Shown: positions 8,501 through 15,986, counted from the first letter of the stretch. The stretch: DNA of 18,460 bases from an uncultured Atopobium sp. (GCA_946647055.1 CAMPCT010000017.1:1-18460), one strand, 5' to 3'. The notes: a model not told the origin generated them from the letters alone. Numbers and translations are program-made.

Positions 8501-9223
8501 CTGTCGCCCACCTGGGCCGATGCCATGCTCTCGGCCTCGGCGCTCCATGCCGCGGAGGCGGACGCCCAGGGCCTCTCCAACCTGGGCTATCGCGGGTCCT
8601 TCGAGGACGTCGACGTCGACGACATCCCCGCGCCGGCCACCGAGAAGGGCACGGCCTTCCACACGCTGGGCGAGATCGCGGCCCTGCGCTGGAGGCCCGG
8701 GCAGGCGCTCGTCGCGCCAACCGATCGCATCGAGGCGGTCTGCAAGGTCCATGGACTCAATGCGGCGCAGGTAGAGGACGTGCGCGTCGAGGTGGGGCGT
8801 TGGATTGCGAGTTCGGTTGCTGCCGAGATGGCCTCGCACGCGCACCTGCTGCCCGAGCCGCCCTTCTACGTGGGCGTGCCCGCCGGTGACGGCGAGACCC
8901 CCATCACCCTCGACGGCTTCATCGACCTGCTCGCCTACGACGAGTTTGGCCGGGGCGTGGCCCATGTGGTCGACTACAAGACGGGTCGCTTCCTCGACAC
9001 CGACGAGAAGCGCCGCTCCTCCTATGAGGTCCAGGCCAAGTGCTATGCCTATGCGCTCATGCTCCAGGGCTTCGAGGAGGTGCGACTGTCCTTCGTCTTC
9101 GTTGACCAGCCCGACGATGCGGGCAACCCGCAGGTGTGCGCGTTCCCCGCGCCTGGCGAGACACCCTATGCACTTGACGATTTGCGCGCCTATCTGTCGG
9201 AGCGTGTCGCTACACTCAAGTAA
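5579..9223 (+). CDS. addA: AddA subunit: UvrD/Rep-type helicase with RecB-type nuclease
   Basis: AddA is the ATP-driven 3'-5' translocating helicase and nuclease of the AddAB break-processing complex. The 1,214-residue length matches the family. Superfamily 1A motifs run in order: Gln7 of the Q-motif, Walker A AGAGSGKT (22-29), ITFTEKAA, ISTIHGMC, Walker B DEFQD (272-276), VGDPQQSIYRFRGA, LAENYRSH, TIHASKGLQFP (His688) and YVAFTRAEEAL (Arg810). The C-terminal PD-(D/E)XK nuclease is intact: His1028 (GTAFH), Asp1116 (LDGFID), Asp1132-x-Lys1134 (VDYKTG) and Gln1152/Tyr1156. ATG 5579 follows GAGGAGG, which lies inside the end of addB, so translation of the two is coupled. An AdnAB-type complex is less likely because the partner lacks helicase motifs. 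Confidence 0.95.
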   Translation: MPLNPNQARCATTFGRPIAVMAGAGSGKTFTLKERIANAIQGDPAAGVEPVVSGIDKVLAITFTEKAALELKSRIKQALRQRGRQDQAMLVDDAWISTIHGMCSRILRENALALGIDPAFKILSEPERDARLDAASEQVLCNDKTVEKDAASLFGEYPRDVLKEMISTLVSCAVKSPDEFGSILGATFPTPVETDLSLADHNELFAQRLAEAHKLWPALFRVARSSYERFCDKKLEDGVFDNNDLLIRAAHALRNPGIRARYANRFGLVMIDEFQDTDSMQLEIIRALAGENGERLCVVGDPQQSIYRFRGADLSVCAGHLASISAGPDGDDAVIRLAENYRSHAAVLDFVDVAFGPEGAAPDPSDPYPAPTYYQRLIPSRDESRVREAKRLHEGEGPRVVVQEVQFRYGSSRVARDGTAALVARRFHDVHEATGRSWGDMVILLGSMTHANDYARALDAEGIPWAITGGSVFRSKSDALLMIDLARVLANPDDTEALYALLTSDVFGLTPADVLAAGVAVGPRRVELPDGRSFDAPCDFARAFATLLVEGSSTVTGASPMQATIGTGTRVEVALRVLRRALARVAQEPVAKVMEGVLVESGWLERMQADHSTRGGTVDSQETQSVGGRSRVANALKAIRMVRDLELDGCLGARSVAEGLAVAVNGAKEAPGVLSSRDNDFVRIMTIHASKGLQFPIVAASELGGGGFPNRSPLTCESMGGRTYVVLDLKNSVEDGSDLASCKKGALEEAERQLIEDHGINRATDAGFAEMLRVSDEQMSLPLRLAAMRLHGKEQDAEELERKLYVAFTRAEEALIVCMTGSVSTGDIDKAIADIPGDPHDMAGIAKTIRSKAKAVTAADKELAKQDRTDLRDHVNLTSLAPKFEGVLARIRDRREEVEGRGGEYRLVTCQDLGLWEATGALPHAWDPSTPEHAHGEYVAFTAADDAPVDEAEDEGTPLPIPRDLPDQPDTTHRLSPTWADAMLSASALHAAEADAQGLSNLGYRGSFEDVDVDDIPAPATEKGTAFHTLGEIAALRWRPGQALVAPTDRIEAVCKVHGLNAAQVEDVRVEVGRWIASSVAAEMASHAHLLPEPPFYVGVPAGDGETPITLDGFIDLLAYDEFGRGVAHVVDYKTGRFLDTDEKRRSSYEVQAKCYAYALMLQGFEEVRLSFVFVDQPDDAGNPQVCAFPAPGETPYALDDLRAYLSERVATLK

Positions 9224-9259
9224 AGCAATTCACCGACCAACCAATGAAAGGACGATCAA

Positions 9260-10444
9260 ATGAAGCAACTCAGGCTCACCGCTGGCGAGGAGGTCATCCA
9301 CGCACGGCTTCTCGAGGAGGAAGCCCCCAAGACCTGCGCCGCGTTCGAGGCCGTGGCACCGTTCTCGTCCGCGCTCTTCTCGGCAAACGTGTGCTTTGGC
9401 GAGTTCACCTTCGCCGCGCCCCTGCCCGGTCTCCTCGAGACCGAGAACGTCCGTAAGGACACCCATGTGGGCCAGGTCGCGTGGTATCCGGACTGGCAGT
9501 GCGTCTGCGTCTTCACGCAGGAGATGGAGCAGTTTGGCGCGACCGCGCAGTTTGCCGAGGTATGCGAGGAGGACCTCCCGGTCTTCCAGGACCTCGCGGC
9601 GTTCCTGTGGCACGAGCAGGGGATTCCCGTGACCGTCGAGGTGGTCGAGGAGGGCGCCGAGATCGACGAGCCTGAAAACGCGCCTGGTTGGTGCGGCTTT
9701 GCCCGCGAGGGGCTGCCCGAGGGCGCCGCGGCGCTCCTGGATGACCTCGACGTGCAGATGGAGTACCTGTGGGACGAGCGTCCCGAGGAACTCTCGCAGA
9801 TGACGGCCCGCAACGCCTCGACCGGGCGAGAGCTTGCCGTCTGGGCGTATGCCTGGGGCGAGCTGGTGAACCTGGGCGACATGCTCATCTCCATTTGCGA
9901 CATTGCCCGTTCCGGCAGGGGAGACGCGCCCACGCTGGCGCTTGCGGCGGCCGAGCAGTGCCGCTTCTTCGCCGGGGTCTTCGAGTCGTCCTCGCACATG
10001 CCGGCGGCGGCAGACACCCTCAGGCGATCCGCGGACGCCATCGAGCTTGCCCAGACGCACGAGCAGCTCCTCGCCGTGCTGCGTCCGGTCCAGGTGTGGT
10101 GCGCCCAGATGGGCTTCTGGACAAGCGCCGAGCTTCCCTGGGACAGTGCCAGCGACGTGGTGCACGAGGAGTGGAACCCCGAGTTCCCCGACCCCAACTG
10201 GCCCGACGACCCCGACCTCGACGAGGAGGACATCGTCTTCGTCCTCGACGGCGACGAGCTCTACGCGGTGGAGGGCGACGACTTCGACGTGGACGACCTC
10301 AGGGCCTTGGACGGTGTGGTAGACGAGGACCTCGCCCTCGAGGAGGCTGACAAGAAGGCCAAGAAGAAGGACAAAAAGGCTAAGGACAAGAAGCAGAAGA
10401 AGGACAAGAAGTCCAAGAAGGGCAAGAAGAAGTCCAAGAAGTAG
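9260..10444 (+). CDS. Cyclophilin-like (DUF3830-like) protein with acidic linker and lysine tail
   Basis: This 394-residue protein starts at ATG 9260 after AAAGGA. Residues 1-135 resemble the DUF3830 cyclophilin-like fold: a strand with an acidic turn (GEEVIHARLLEEEAPKTCAAF), a central FGEFTFAAPLP and a late GQVAWYPDWQCVCVF. I recognise this by pattern only. Residues about 150-300 look mostly helical and match nothing I know. Residues about 305-362 are very acidic (PDDPDLDEEDI, GDDFDVDDL). The last 30 residues (365-394) contain 21 lysines in repeated KKxKK blocks. There is no signal peptide. It lies 36 bases behind addA with no terminator between, so it may share that transcript, and a strong terminator follows. 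The function is unknown. The tail could bind nucleic acid or membrane, or pair with the acidic linker. Confidence 0.7.
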   Translation: MKQLRLTAGEEVIHARLLEEEAPKTCAAFEAVAPFSSALFSANVCFGEFTFAAPLPGLLETENVRKDTHVGQVAWYPDWQCVCVFTQEMEQFGATAQFAEVCEEDLPVFQDLAAFLWHEQGIPVTVEVVEEGAEIDEPENAPGWCGFAREGLPEGAAALLDDLDVQMEYLWDERPEELSQMTARNASTGRELAVWAYAWGELVNLGDMLISICDIARSGRGDAPTLALAAAEQCRFFAGVFESSSHMPAAADTLRRSADAIELAQTHEQLLAVLRPVQVWCAQMGFWTSAELPWDSASDVVHEEWNPEFPDPNWPDDPDLDEEDIVFVLDGDELYAVEGDDFDVDDLRALDGVVDEDLALEEADKKAKKKDKKAKDKKQKKDKKSKKGKKKSKK

Positions 10445-10475
10445 CGGGATGAAACACACCTAAGCTCTTTCATGG

Positions 10476-10510
10476 AGAGGGGTCACCTCGTGTGGCCCCT
10501 CTTTTCTCTT
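10476..10510 (+). terminator. Intrinsic terminator after the cyclophilin-like gene
   Basis: An 11-bp stem (AGAGGGGTCAC at 10476-10486 with GTGGCCCCTCT at 10492-10502, one G-T wobble) closes a CTCGT loop. It is followed by TTTCTCTT. This is a classic rho-independent terminator 32 bases after the stop codon and probably ends the addBA transcript. Confidence 0.88.
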
Positions 10511-10534
10511 GGTGTGCCCTTGGCGCGGTGCCCA

Positions 10535-10567
10535 GCTTTCGCACAAACGTGCCGTTTGTGCGAAAGC
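10535..10567. repeat. Perfect 15-bp palindromic hairpin, copy 1
   Basis: The arms GCTTTCGCACAAACG (10535-10549) and CGTTTGTGCGAAAGC (10553-10567) pair perfectly around a 3-base loop (TGC). There is no T-run, and it lies beyond a good terminator, so termination is not its obvious role. It shares the core CGCACAA/TTGTGCG with a second palindrome 40 bases downstream. It is probably a dispersed intergenic palindromic element, by inference. Confidence 0.75.
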
Positions 10568-10606
10568 CTCTCAAAACGCTCCTCCTACCTGCATGTTTGT
10601 ATCCGC

Positions 10607-10633
10607 TACGCACAAGGCGTCCGCTTGTGCGTA
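10607..10633. repeat. Related 10-bp palindromic hairpin, copy 2
   Basis: The arms TACGCACAAG (10607-10616) and CTTGTGCGTA (10624-10633) pair perfectly around a 7-base loop. The CGCACAA/TTGTGCG core is the same as in the neighbouring longer palindrome, but the outer bases and loop differ, as expected for two diverged members of one repeat family. Confidence 0.7.
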
Positions 10634-10646
10634 AAAACGATCTGCC

Positions 10647-10740
10647 TCGGGAGGGGCATGGGGCCGTTGGCTCATGTTGCCGCGCGAGAAGTGGCGCAGC
10701 CAAGGCGCCAGTGACTCCACCAATGCATTCCTCCTCCCGA
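10647..10740 (+). other. Possible structured leader of the DUF5648 gene
   Basis: The stretch is bounded by TCGGGAGG (10647-10654) and CCTCCCGA (10733-10740), which can pair. Within it TGGCGC (10692-10697) pairs with GCGCCA (10705-10710), and AGCCAA (10698-10703), the loop of that stem, can pair with TTGGCT (10667-10672). The element ends 44 bases before the start codon. It matches no riboswitch class I can recall, and chance pairing is plausible in GC-rich DNA. Apart from this and the two palindromes, I see nothing in the 340-base gap from 10445 to 10784 except the terminator at its left end. Confidence 0.25.
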
Positions 10741-10784
10741 TGCGTCACAATTGGTCCAGGCACAACCTCGTCGGGAGAACCGTG

Positions 10785-12629
10785 ATGAGAAGAACTTGCT
10801 TGAAGATGGCACTTGTTGCTGCCATGTGCCTCGCGTCACTGCTCTGCCCCGCGATCGCGCGCGCCGAGGGAACCATCGACCGCGTTGGCATTACGGGCTT
10901 CAACGATGACCTGTACGACAGGGAGCGGGTCGAGTTTGGCGCCGTCGAGGACGCTGCGACGTCGAGACATGCCTACGTGACGGACGAGGCGTGGACGGAC
11001 ATCGACGATCCCGCGAACGTGATTCGCAGGAGCGACGGGGACTCTGCCCCTGTCGCGAAGGGCCGCCATGTCTACCGTTACTCCGTGACCCTCACGGCGC
11101 TCGAGGGGGAGCTCTTCTCGGCGTCCCCACGCCTCTTCATTGACGGCGAGCTTGTGGAAGACGCCACCTGCGAGCTGTCCGAGGACGGCACCGTCGCGAC
11201 CTTCTCGCTGGGCAGCGTGCTCTATGTGGGGACCGACTTCTGGGGATCCCTCTACTACGACCGCTACGAGCTGCGTCCCTCCGACGACGACCGCGAGCTC
11301 TTCGAAGACGTGGGGTTGGTGGTCGAGGACCTGCGGTACGACTTCCTCGACGAGGACGGTGACGTGGACGCGGAGCGAGCCGCCTGGCTGTGTGGCGTCA
11401 GAGACGCCCTCCTGCAGGCCGCCGGACATGACGACGGGCATTCTGACGAGGTGTGGGAGTGGTCCCTCCTTGACACGTACCTCATCGACTACGACAACGA
11501 GCGCATAACGCCGGAGCGCCTGGGGGGCGAGGAGTTTGCGAGCATCTCCGACGTCGAGGTCGCACTCCTCTTCCAGCAGGACGAAATCTGCGTGCGCTCG
11601 AACGACTACGGGGCGGCGGTGCTGCTGCGCTACGACCCCGAGACCGGGACCGCGAGCGTCGCCGACGCGCAGAGGGTCGACCTTGTGGGCGGTAGGGGGA
11701 ACGGCTTCGAGGTGACCGGGGCGCTTCGTGACGTGATGGGCTTCTATGCGGTGGTGTACCGGACTCCCACCAGTGCGCATATGCGGTGGGACCCCGACTT
11801 GGACCAGCCCTTCGACTACCACGAGTTCGAACTGCTTCCCGACGCGCACGCCAACATACTGCTCGATGCGGGTGTGTGGCAGGCGGACATGCCCTTCCTC
11901 TCGAGCGACGAGGAAGACAGGGCGGAGCCATATATCGGCCAGGAGGACATCGACGGCTACCACGAGCTCTTCCTGGACGGCCACGGCCTGGTGTTCTCGG
12001 TACCCACGGACGAGGGATACGTCCTCGACAGGGTCGTGGTGACGGAGGGCGGACGCACGCGCGCGATCAAGCCGACCTCGCGCACCGTTCGCATGGACGG
12101 GCGGTATCTGGCCGTCTACGAGGTGCGCGACGTGACGGGCAAGGTGGTGGTGAGCACCGAGACGCGTCCTGGCGACTCGACCTTAGGCGACGCGCTCGTT
12201 CCCGTGTACCGACTCTACAACCGGCGGACGTCGGAGCATCTCTTCACGCGCAGCGCAACCGAGTACGAGCGCCTGCCCGTCGCCACGAATGGCGACTGGC
12301 GACAGGAGGGCGTCGCCTGGCTCTCGCCGAGGCAATCGGACAGGCCGGTGTGGCGCCTGTACAACATGCGCAGCGGCGACCACCACTACACGACGAGCCC
12401 GGGCGAGAGGAGCCGGCTGCTTGCGGCTGGCGACTGGAGGGACGAGGGCGTGGCGTTCTATGGCGCGGAGGCCTCGGACGTCGGCGCCCGTGCCGTGTAC
12501 CGCGTATACAACGGCCGCTTGAAGCGGGGCCAGCACCACTACACCGTCCGTTCCGGCGAACGCAACGCGCTGGTCAGGGACAGCGGCTGGAAAGACGAGG
12601 GGACTGGGTTCTACGAAATAGTCGCATGA
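10785..12629 (+). CDS. Secreted protein with three C-terminal DUF5648 repeats
   Basis: The 614-residue product begins with a signal peptide (MRRTCLKMALVAAMCLASLL, with likely cleavage after ARA). About 430 acidic residues follow that I do not recognise. The C-terminus has three copies of a roughly 47-residue repeat (about 472-519, 521-565 and 567-614). Each has the pattern V-Y/W-R-L/V-Y-N, then H-x-F/Y-T, then E-R/Y-x-x-L, then W-x-x-E-G, as in DUF5648. That domain is often found at the ends of extracellular enzymes and surface proteins of Gram-positive bacteria. No LPXTG anchor or C-terminal membrane segment is seen, so it is probably released or held by its repeats. ATG 10785 was chosen over an in-frame ATG 111 bases upstream because it follows GGGAGA and begins the signal peptide directly. 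The gene appears to stand alone, by spacing. Confidence 0.8.
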   Translation: MRRTCLKMALVAAMCLASLLCPAIARAEGTIDRVGITGFNDDLYDRERVEFGAVEDAATSRHAYVTDEAWTDIDDPANVIRRSDGDSAPVAKGRHVYRYSVTLTALEGELFSASPRLFIDGELVEDATCELSEDGTVATFSLGSVLYVGTDFWGSLYYDRYELRPSDDDRELFEDVGLVVEDLRYDFLDEDGDVDAERAAWLCGVRDALLQAAGHDDGHSDEVWEWSLLDTYLIDYDNERITPERLGGEEFASISDVEVALLFQQDEICVRSNDYGAAVLLRYDPETGTASVADAQRVDLVGGRGNGFEVTGALRDVMGFYAVVYRTPTSAHMRWDPDLDQPFDYHEFELLPDAHANILLDAGVWQADMPFLSSDEEDRAEPYIGQEDIDGYHELFLDGHGLVFSVPTDEGYVLDRVVVTEGGRTRAIKPTSRTVRMDGRYLAVYEVRDVTGKVVVSTETRPGDSTLGDALVPVYRLYNRRTSEHLFTRSATEYERLPVATNGDWRQEGVAWLSPRQSDRPVWRLYNMRSGDHHYTTSPGERSRLLAAGDWRDEGVAFYGAEASDVGARAVYRVYNGRLKRGQHHYTVRSGERNALVRDSGWKDEGTGFYEIVA

Positions 12630-12631
12630 TG

Positions 12632-12650
12632 CCCTCTGATGGGGGTGTGC
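12632..12650 (+). terminator. Weak possible terminator after the DUF5648 gene
   Basis: CCCTC (12632-12636) can pair with GGGGG (12641-12645) around a TGAT loop, with one wobble pair. A loosely T-rich stretch (TGTGCTTCTCGTCTC) follows. It is at the expected place just after the stop codon, but the stem is short. Confidence 0.3.
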
Positions 12651-12671
12651 TTCTCGTCTCATCTCTGCACG

Positions 12672-12720
12672 TTAAGTTTGATTAAGCTAACATATCAAAG
12701 GTTAGCCAAAACAAACTTAA
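12672..12720. promoter_or_regulatory. Concentric inverted repeats upstream of the ABC transporter (operator candidate)
   Basis: An AT-rich 49-bp patch carries two perfect inverted repeats with the same centre, base 12696. The outer arms are TTAAGTTTG (12672-12680) and CAAACTTAA (12712-12720). The inner arms are GCTAAC (12686-12691) and GTTAGC (12701-12706). It ends 14 bases before the ATPase start codon and stands out by base composition from the GC-rich surroundings. The shared centre suggests a dimeric regulator site, perhaps of TetR type, overlapping the promoter. No regulator gene is in the window. An RNA hairpin in the leader is the alternative. Confidence 0.65.
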
Positions 12721-12734
12721 TGGACGGACAACAC

Positions 12735-13439
12735 ATGAGCGCGTACCTGAGCATCCACGACCTACGCAAGAGCTACGGCGAGGGAGAGGCCCACGTCGAG
12801 GTCCTGCGCGGTATCACGACCGAGGTCGAGAGGGGAGAGATCTGCGTCCTTCTGGGCCCCTCCGGTTCGGGCAAGTCGACCTTCCTCAACCTGGTGGGCG
12901 GCCTCGAGCCCGCCGACTCCGGGTCCATCCGCGTGGGCGACACCGAGCTCACGACCCTCAGGGACCGCGACCTCGTCGAGTACCGCCGTCGCGAGCTGGG
13001 CTTCATCTTCCAGTTCTACAACCTCGTCCCCGACCTCACGGTGCGCGAGAACATCGAGGTCTGCCAGTACCTCTCCAAGGAGCCGCTGCCCATCGACGAC
13101 CTCCTCCGCAGCCTGGGCCTCTGGGAGCACCGCCACAAGTTCCCCAACCAGATCTCGGGCGGCCAGCAGCAGCGCACGGCCATCGGTCGCGCGCTCGTCA
13201 AGAACCCGGGGCTGCTGCTGTGCGACGAGCCCACGGGTGCCCTCGACTACAAGACCTCCAAGGAGATCCTCGAGCTCATGGAGCGCGTCAACCAGGAGTT
13301 TGGCTGCACCATGGTCGTCGTCACGCACAACGAGGCAATCTGCCACATGAGCCATCACATCCTGCAGCTGCGCGACGGCCGGCTCGTCGAGGACCGCACG
13401 AACGACCATCTGGTCCCCGCGGCCCAGATCACCTGGTAG
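12735..13439 (+). CDS. ABC transporter ATPase, LolD/MacB type
   Basis: This 234-residue cytoplasmic ATPase powers the FtsX-type permease encoded next. All nucleotide-binding motifs are present: Walker A GPSGSGKS (41-48), Q-loop Gln93 ([10 protein letters not shown]), signature SGGQQQR (141-147), Walker B LLLCDEP with Asp164-Glu165, and the H-loop His198 (VVTHN). The FQFYNLVP Q-loop and the ALDYKTS segment are typical of ATPases working with MacB/LolC-type mechanotransmission permeases rather than channel-like transporters. Start taken at ATG 12735, which has GGACGG seven bases upstream. An in-frame ATG at 12720 lacks a ribosome-binding site and falls in the inverted repeat. The permease begins nine bases after the stop codon. 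Control is likely through the dyad immediately upstream. Confidence 0.93.
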   Translation: MSAYLSIHDLRKSYGEGEAHVEVLRGITTEVERGEICVLLGPSGSGKSTFLNLVGGLEPADSGSIRVGDTELTTLRDRDLVEYRRRELGFIFQFYNLVPDLTVRENIEVCQYLSKEPLPIDDLLRSLGLWEHRHKFPNQISGGQQQRTAIGRALVKNPGLLLCDEPTGALDYKTSKEILELMERVNQEFGCTMVVVTHNEAICHMSHHILQLRDGRLVEDRTNDHLVPAAQITW

Positions 13440-13448
13440 GGGGCACGT

Positions 13449-15986
13449 ATGCGCAATCCGCTCTTCCGACGCCTCCCACGCGAGCTGAGGAACAACCTCG
13501 GCCGCTACCTGGGCATGTTCGTGCTGCTCGTGGTCGCGATCATGTTCACCTCGGGCTTCCTCACGGCGGCCAGCTCCATCGAGGCCCTGGCCGGCAGCAT
13601 GCGTGACCGCTACAACGTGTCGGACCTCTCCTTCACCTGCGACTTCAAGGCGTCCGACGAGGCCATCGCCGCCGCAGAGGACTTGGGCGGCACGGTCTAC
13701 GAGCAGTTCTTCCGCGACGTCGAGCTGGTCCTGCCCGAAGGGGCCTATAACCGTGACATCGGCATCAAGGTGCGCGTCTTCAAGAATCGCGGGCAAGAGG
13801 TCGACCAGGCCATCATTGCCCAGGGGCGCTTTCCCGAGGCGCCCGGGGAGATTGCCGTCGACCGCGTCTTCTGCCAGAACCACCGACTCTCGGTGGGCGA
13901 CGTCCTTGTCGTGGACGGGCGGGAGATGGAGCTCGTGGGCATCATGACCTTCTCGAACGCAACCTGCACCTTCGAGAAGAACAGCGACTTCATCTTCAAC
14001 GCGGTCTCGTTCACCGAGGCCGTGGTCTGCGACGAGGCGTTCGAGGAGCTCACCCGCGAGGGCAAGACCTACCGCTACGTCATGGTCCTCGATGACCGTG
14101 ACATGTCGCTGCCCGACCGCATCGACCTGGAGGAGGACCTCATCGACGTCCTCACCGACAACGACGCGCAGGTGAGCGACCTCGTCGACCGCGACAGCAA
14201 CCAGGAGACCTTCTTTGCCGCCGACGACGTCTCGGGCGACCAGGTCATGTGGGAGGTCCTGCTCTTCCTGCTCATCGTCATCATGGCCTTCGTCTTCGTC
14301 GTGCTCACCGACGCGACCATCGAGCAGGAGAGCGCCGTCATCGGCACCCTGCTGGCCTCGGGTTGGCGCAAGCGCGAGCTCATCGCCCACTACATGGTCC
14401 TGCCCACGCTGGTGGGGCTGCTGGGCTGTGCGGTGGGGCAGACCCTGGGCTGCACCGTCATGATGACCCCCATGCAGGAGCTCTACTACAACTCCTACGG
14501 CTTCCCGCCCTTCGAGCTGGTGTGGAGCTGGCGCGTCTTCTCGCTCACCACGGTGGTGCCGTTCGTGCTGCTGGTGGGCATCACCCTCGTTGGCCTGCTG
14601 CGCAAGATGGGCCACACGCCCCTGCAGTTCCTGCGTCACGAGGTGGGTGGGCGCAAGGGTGGCGGGGGCATGGCGCTGCCTGACGCCCTGCCCTTCCCGA
14701 TGCGCTTCCGCCTGCGCGTGTTCCTGCGCAACTTCTCGCACTTCGCGACCCTGTTCGCCGGCATCGCCTTTGGGTCGCTCCTGCTCATGATGGGGCTCTG
14801 CCTCCTGCCCACCATCGACCACTTTGCCGAGGAGTCCCGGGCTGCGGTCGTGGCCCAGAACGTCTACCTGCTCAAGGCCCCGCTCGAGATCGAGGGGACG
14901 CCGGCCGAGCGCGACGCCTATGCGGCGGCCTTGCGGCTCTCGCAGGTCGAGGCCTTCGCGGGCCTGCGCGAGGACCTCGAGGAGGGTCACATCCCCGCGG
15001 TCGTCTCGACCATGCTTGACGGTGACTTCGACGGCATGGACGTGCGCGAGGTGCTCGCGCTCTACGGGAGGGCGGCGACCATCGACGAGGACGCCAACCC
15101 TGTGAACTCGCGGGAGATTCCGCCCGAGGCCATCGCCCAGGCCGAGAAGTTCTCGGCGGCGTCGCTGCAGGTCGAGCGTGCCATGGGGGGCGGCAAGGAG
15201 GAGGTCACCGCCTACGGCATCCAGGAGGGGTCGCGCTACTGGAGCGAGCTGGACGTCTCGGGAGGGCGCGTCATCGTGGGCGCGGGCCTTGCCCAGAAGT
15301 GCGCGCTCGAGCCGGGAGGCACCTACGAGTTCTACAACAAGTACCAGGGCGAGAGCTACCAGGTCACGGTGTCCGAGGTCTGGGGCTCCTCGTCGAACAT
15401 GAACGTCTACATGGGCATGGAGGAGCTCAACGAGATGCTGGGCTATGAGCCCGCGGCGGACGGCACGCCGTACTTCAGCGGCTATGCGTCCGACATGGAG
15501 CTCGACCTCGACGAGCGCTACGTGTCGAGCGTGCTCACCCCCGACGAGATGTCCAAGATGAGCGACCAGATGGAGGACTCGATGGGAGACATCATGCGGA
15601 TGATCGTCTACATGGTGATCCCCGTGTACTTCGTGCTCATGTACCTGCTCACCAAGACGGTCATCGACCGCTCGGCGCGGTCCATCGCGTACATGAAGGT
15701 CTTCGGCTACCATGCGCTCGAGATCGACGGCCTGTACATCCTGGCCATCTCCGTCACCGTCGTGGCCTCGATGGTGCTGTGCCTCCCGTTGCTCATCGCC
15801 GGCGTGGACGCCCTGCTCAAGGTCATGATGATGCGCTATGCGGGCAACATCGTCGCCTACCTGCCCGTCGAGCTCCTCGCGCGCGAGGTGCTCATCGGTT
15901 GCGCCACATATGCCGTGGTCGCCGCGATCCACGTGCGGGCCATCCGCCGCGTGCCGCTCTCCATCGCCATGAAGGTGCAGGAGTAG
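13449..15986 (+). CDS. Large FtsX-type ABC permease with two FtsX domains
   Basis: The 845-residue product has about eight membrane segments in the 1+3+1+3 pattern of duplicated FtsX permeases: about 20-42, 267-290, 312-338, 363-384, 433-455, 718-737, 763-787 and 815-830. Large extracytoplasmic domains lie between segments 1 and 2 (about 43-265) and between 5 and 6 (about 456-715). Such permeases transmit ATPase motion across the membrane to act on an exported lipid, peptide or envelope protein instead of forming a wide channel. The substrate cannot be read here. ATG 13449 follows TAGGGGG. The gene is convergent with the coiled-coil gene, with only 29 bases between stop codons and no clear terminator, so the two messages may overlap. 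Confidence 0.9.
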   Translation: MRNPLFRRLPRELRNNLGRYLGMFVLLVVAIMFTSGFLTAASSIEALAGSMRDRYNVSDLSFTCDFKASDEAIAAAEDLGGTVYEQFFRDVELVLPEGAYNRDIGIKVRVFKNRGQEVDQAIIAQGRFPEAPGEIAVDRVFCQNHRLSVGDVLVVDGREMELVGIMTFSNATCTFEKNSDFIFNAVSFTEAVVCDEAFEELTREGKTYRYVMVLDDRDMSLPDRIDLEEDLIDVLTDNDAQVSDLVDRDSNQETFFAADDVSGDQVMWEVLLFLLIVIMAFVFVVLTDATIEQESAVIGTLLASGWRKRELIAHYMVLPTLVGLLGCAVGQTLGCTVMMTPMQELYYNSYGFPPFELVWSWRVFSLTTVVPFVLLVGITLVGLLRKMGHTPLQFLRHEVGGRKGGGGMALPDALPFPMRFRLRVFLRNFSHFATLFAGIAFGSLLLMMGLCLLPTIDHFAEESRAAVVAQNVYLLKAPLEIEGTPAERDAYAAALRLSQVEAFAGLREDLEEGHIPAVVSTMLDGDFDGMDVREVLALYGRAATIDEDANPVNSREIPPEAIAQAEKFSAASLQVERAMGGGKEEVTAYGIQEGSRYWSELDVSGGRVIVGAGLAQKCALEPGGTYEFYNKYQGESYQVTVSEVWGSSSNMNVYMGMEELNEMLGYEPAADGTPYFSGYASDMELDLDERYVSSVLTPDEMSKMSDQMEDSMGDIMRMIVYMVIPVYFVLMYLLTKTVIDRSARSIAYMKVFGYHALEIDGLYILAISVTVVASMVLCLPLLIAGVDALLKVMMMRYAGNIVAYLPVELLAREVLIGCATYAVVAAIHVRAIRRVPLSIAMKVQE

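Noticed and set aside
5579..9223. AdnAB-type complex instead of AddAB
   Set aside because: AdnA and AdnB both carry helicase motifs. Here the first subunit lacks a P-loop and has the AddB-type C-terminal cysteine cluster.
10535..10633. CRISPR-like array
   Set aside because: Only two imperfectly related palindromes with unequal lengths and loops, no regular spacers and no cas genes.
10492..10785. 97-codon open frame in the gap before the DUF5648 gene
   Set aside because: It runs through the terminator and both palindromes. Its recurring FRTNVPFVRK/LRTRRPLVRK look is just the palindrome sequence translated, and it has no convincing ribosome-binding site.
12762..15932. 1,056-codon open frame antisense to the ABC ATPase and permease
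   Set aside because: Striking length, but it mirrors two well-defined ABC genes, begins and ends within them, and shows only low-complexity His/Val/Glu/Asp-rich sequence.
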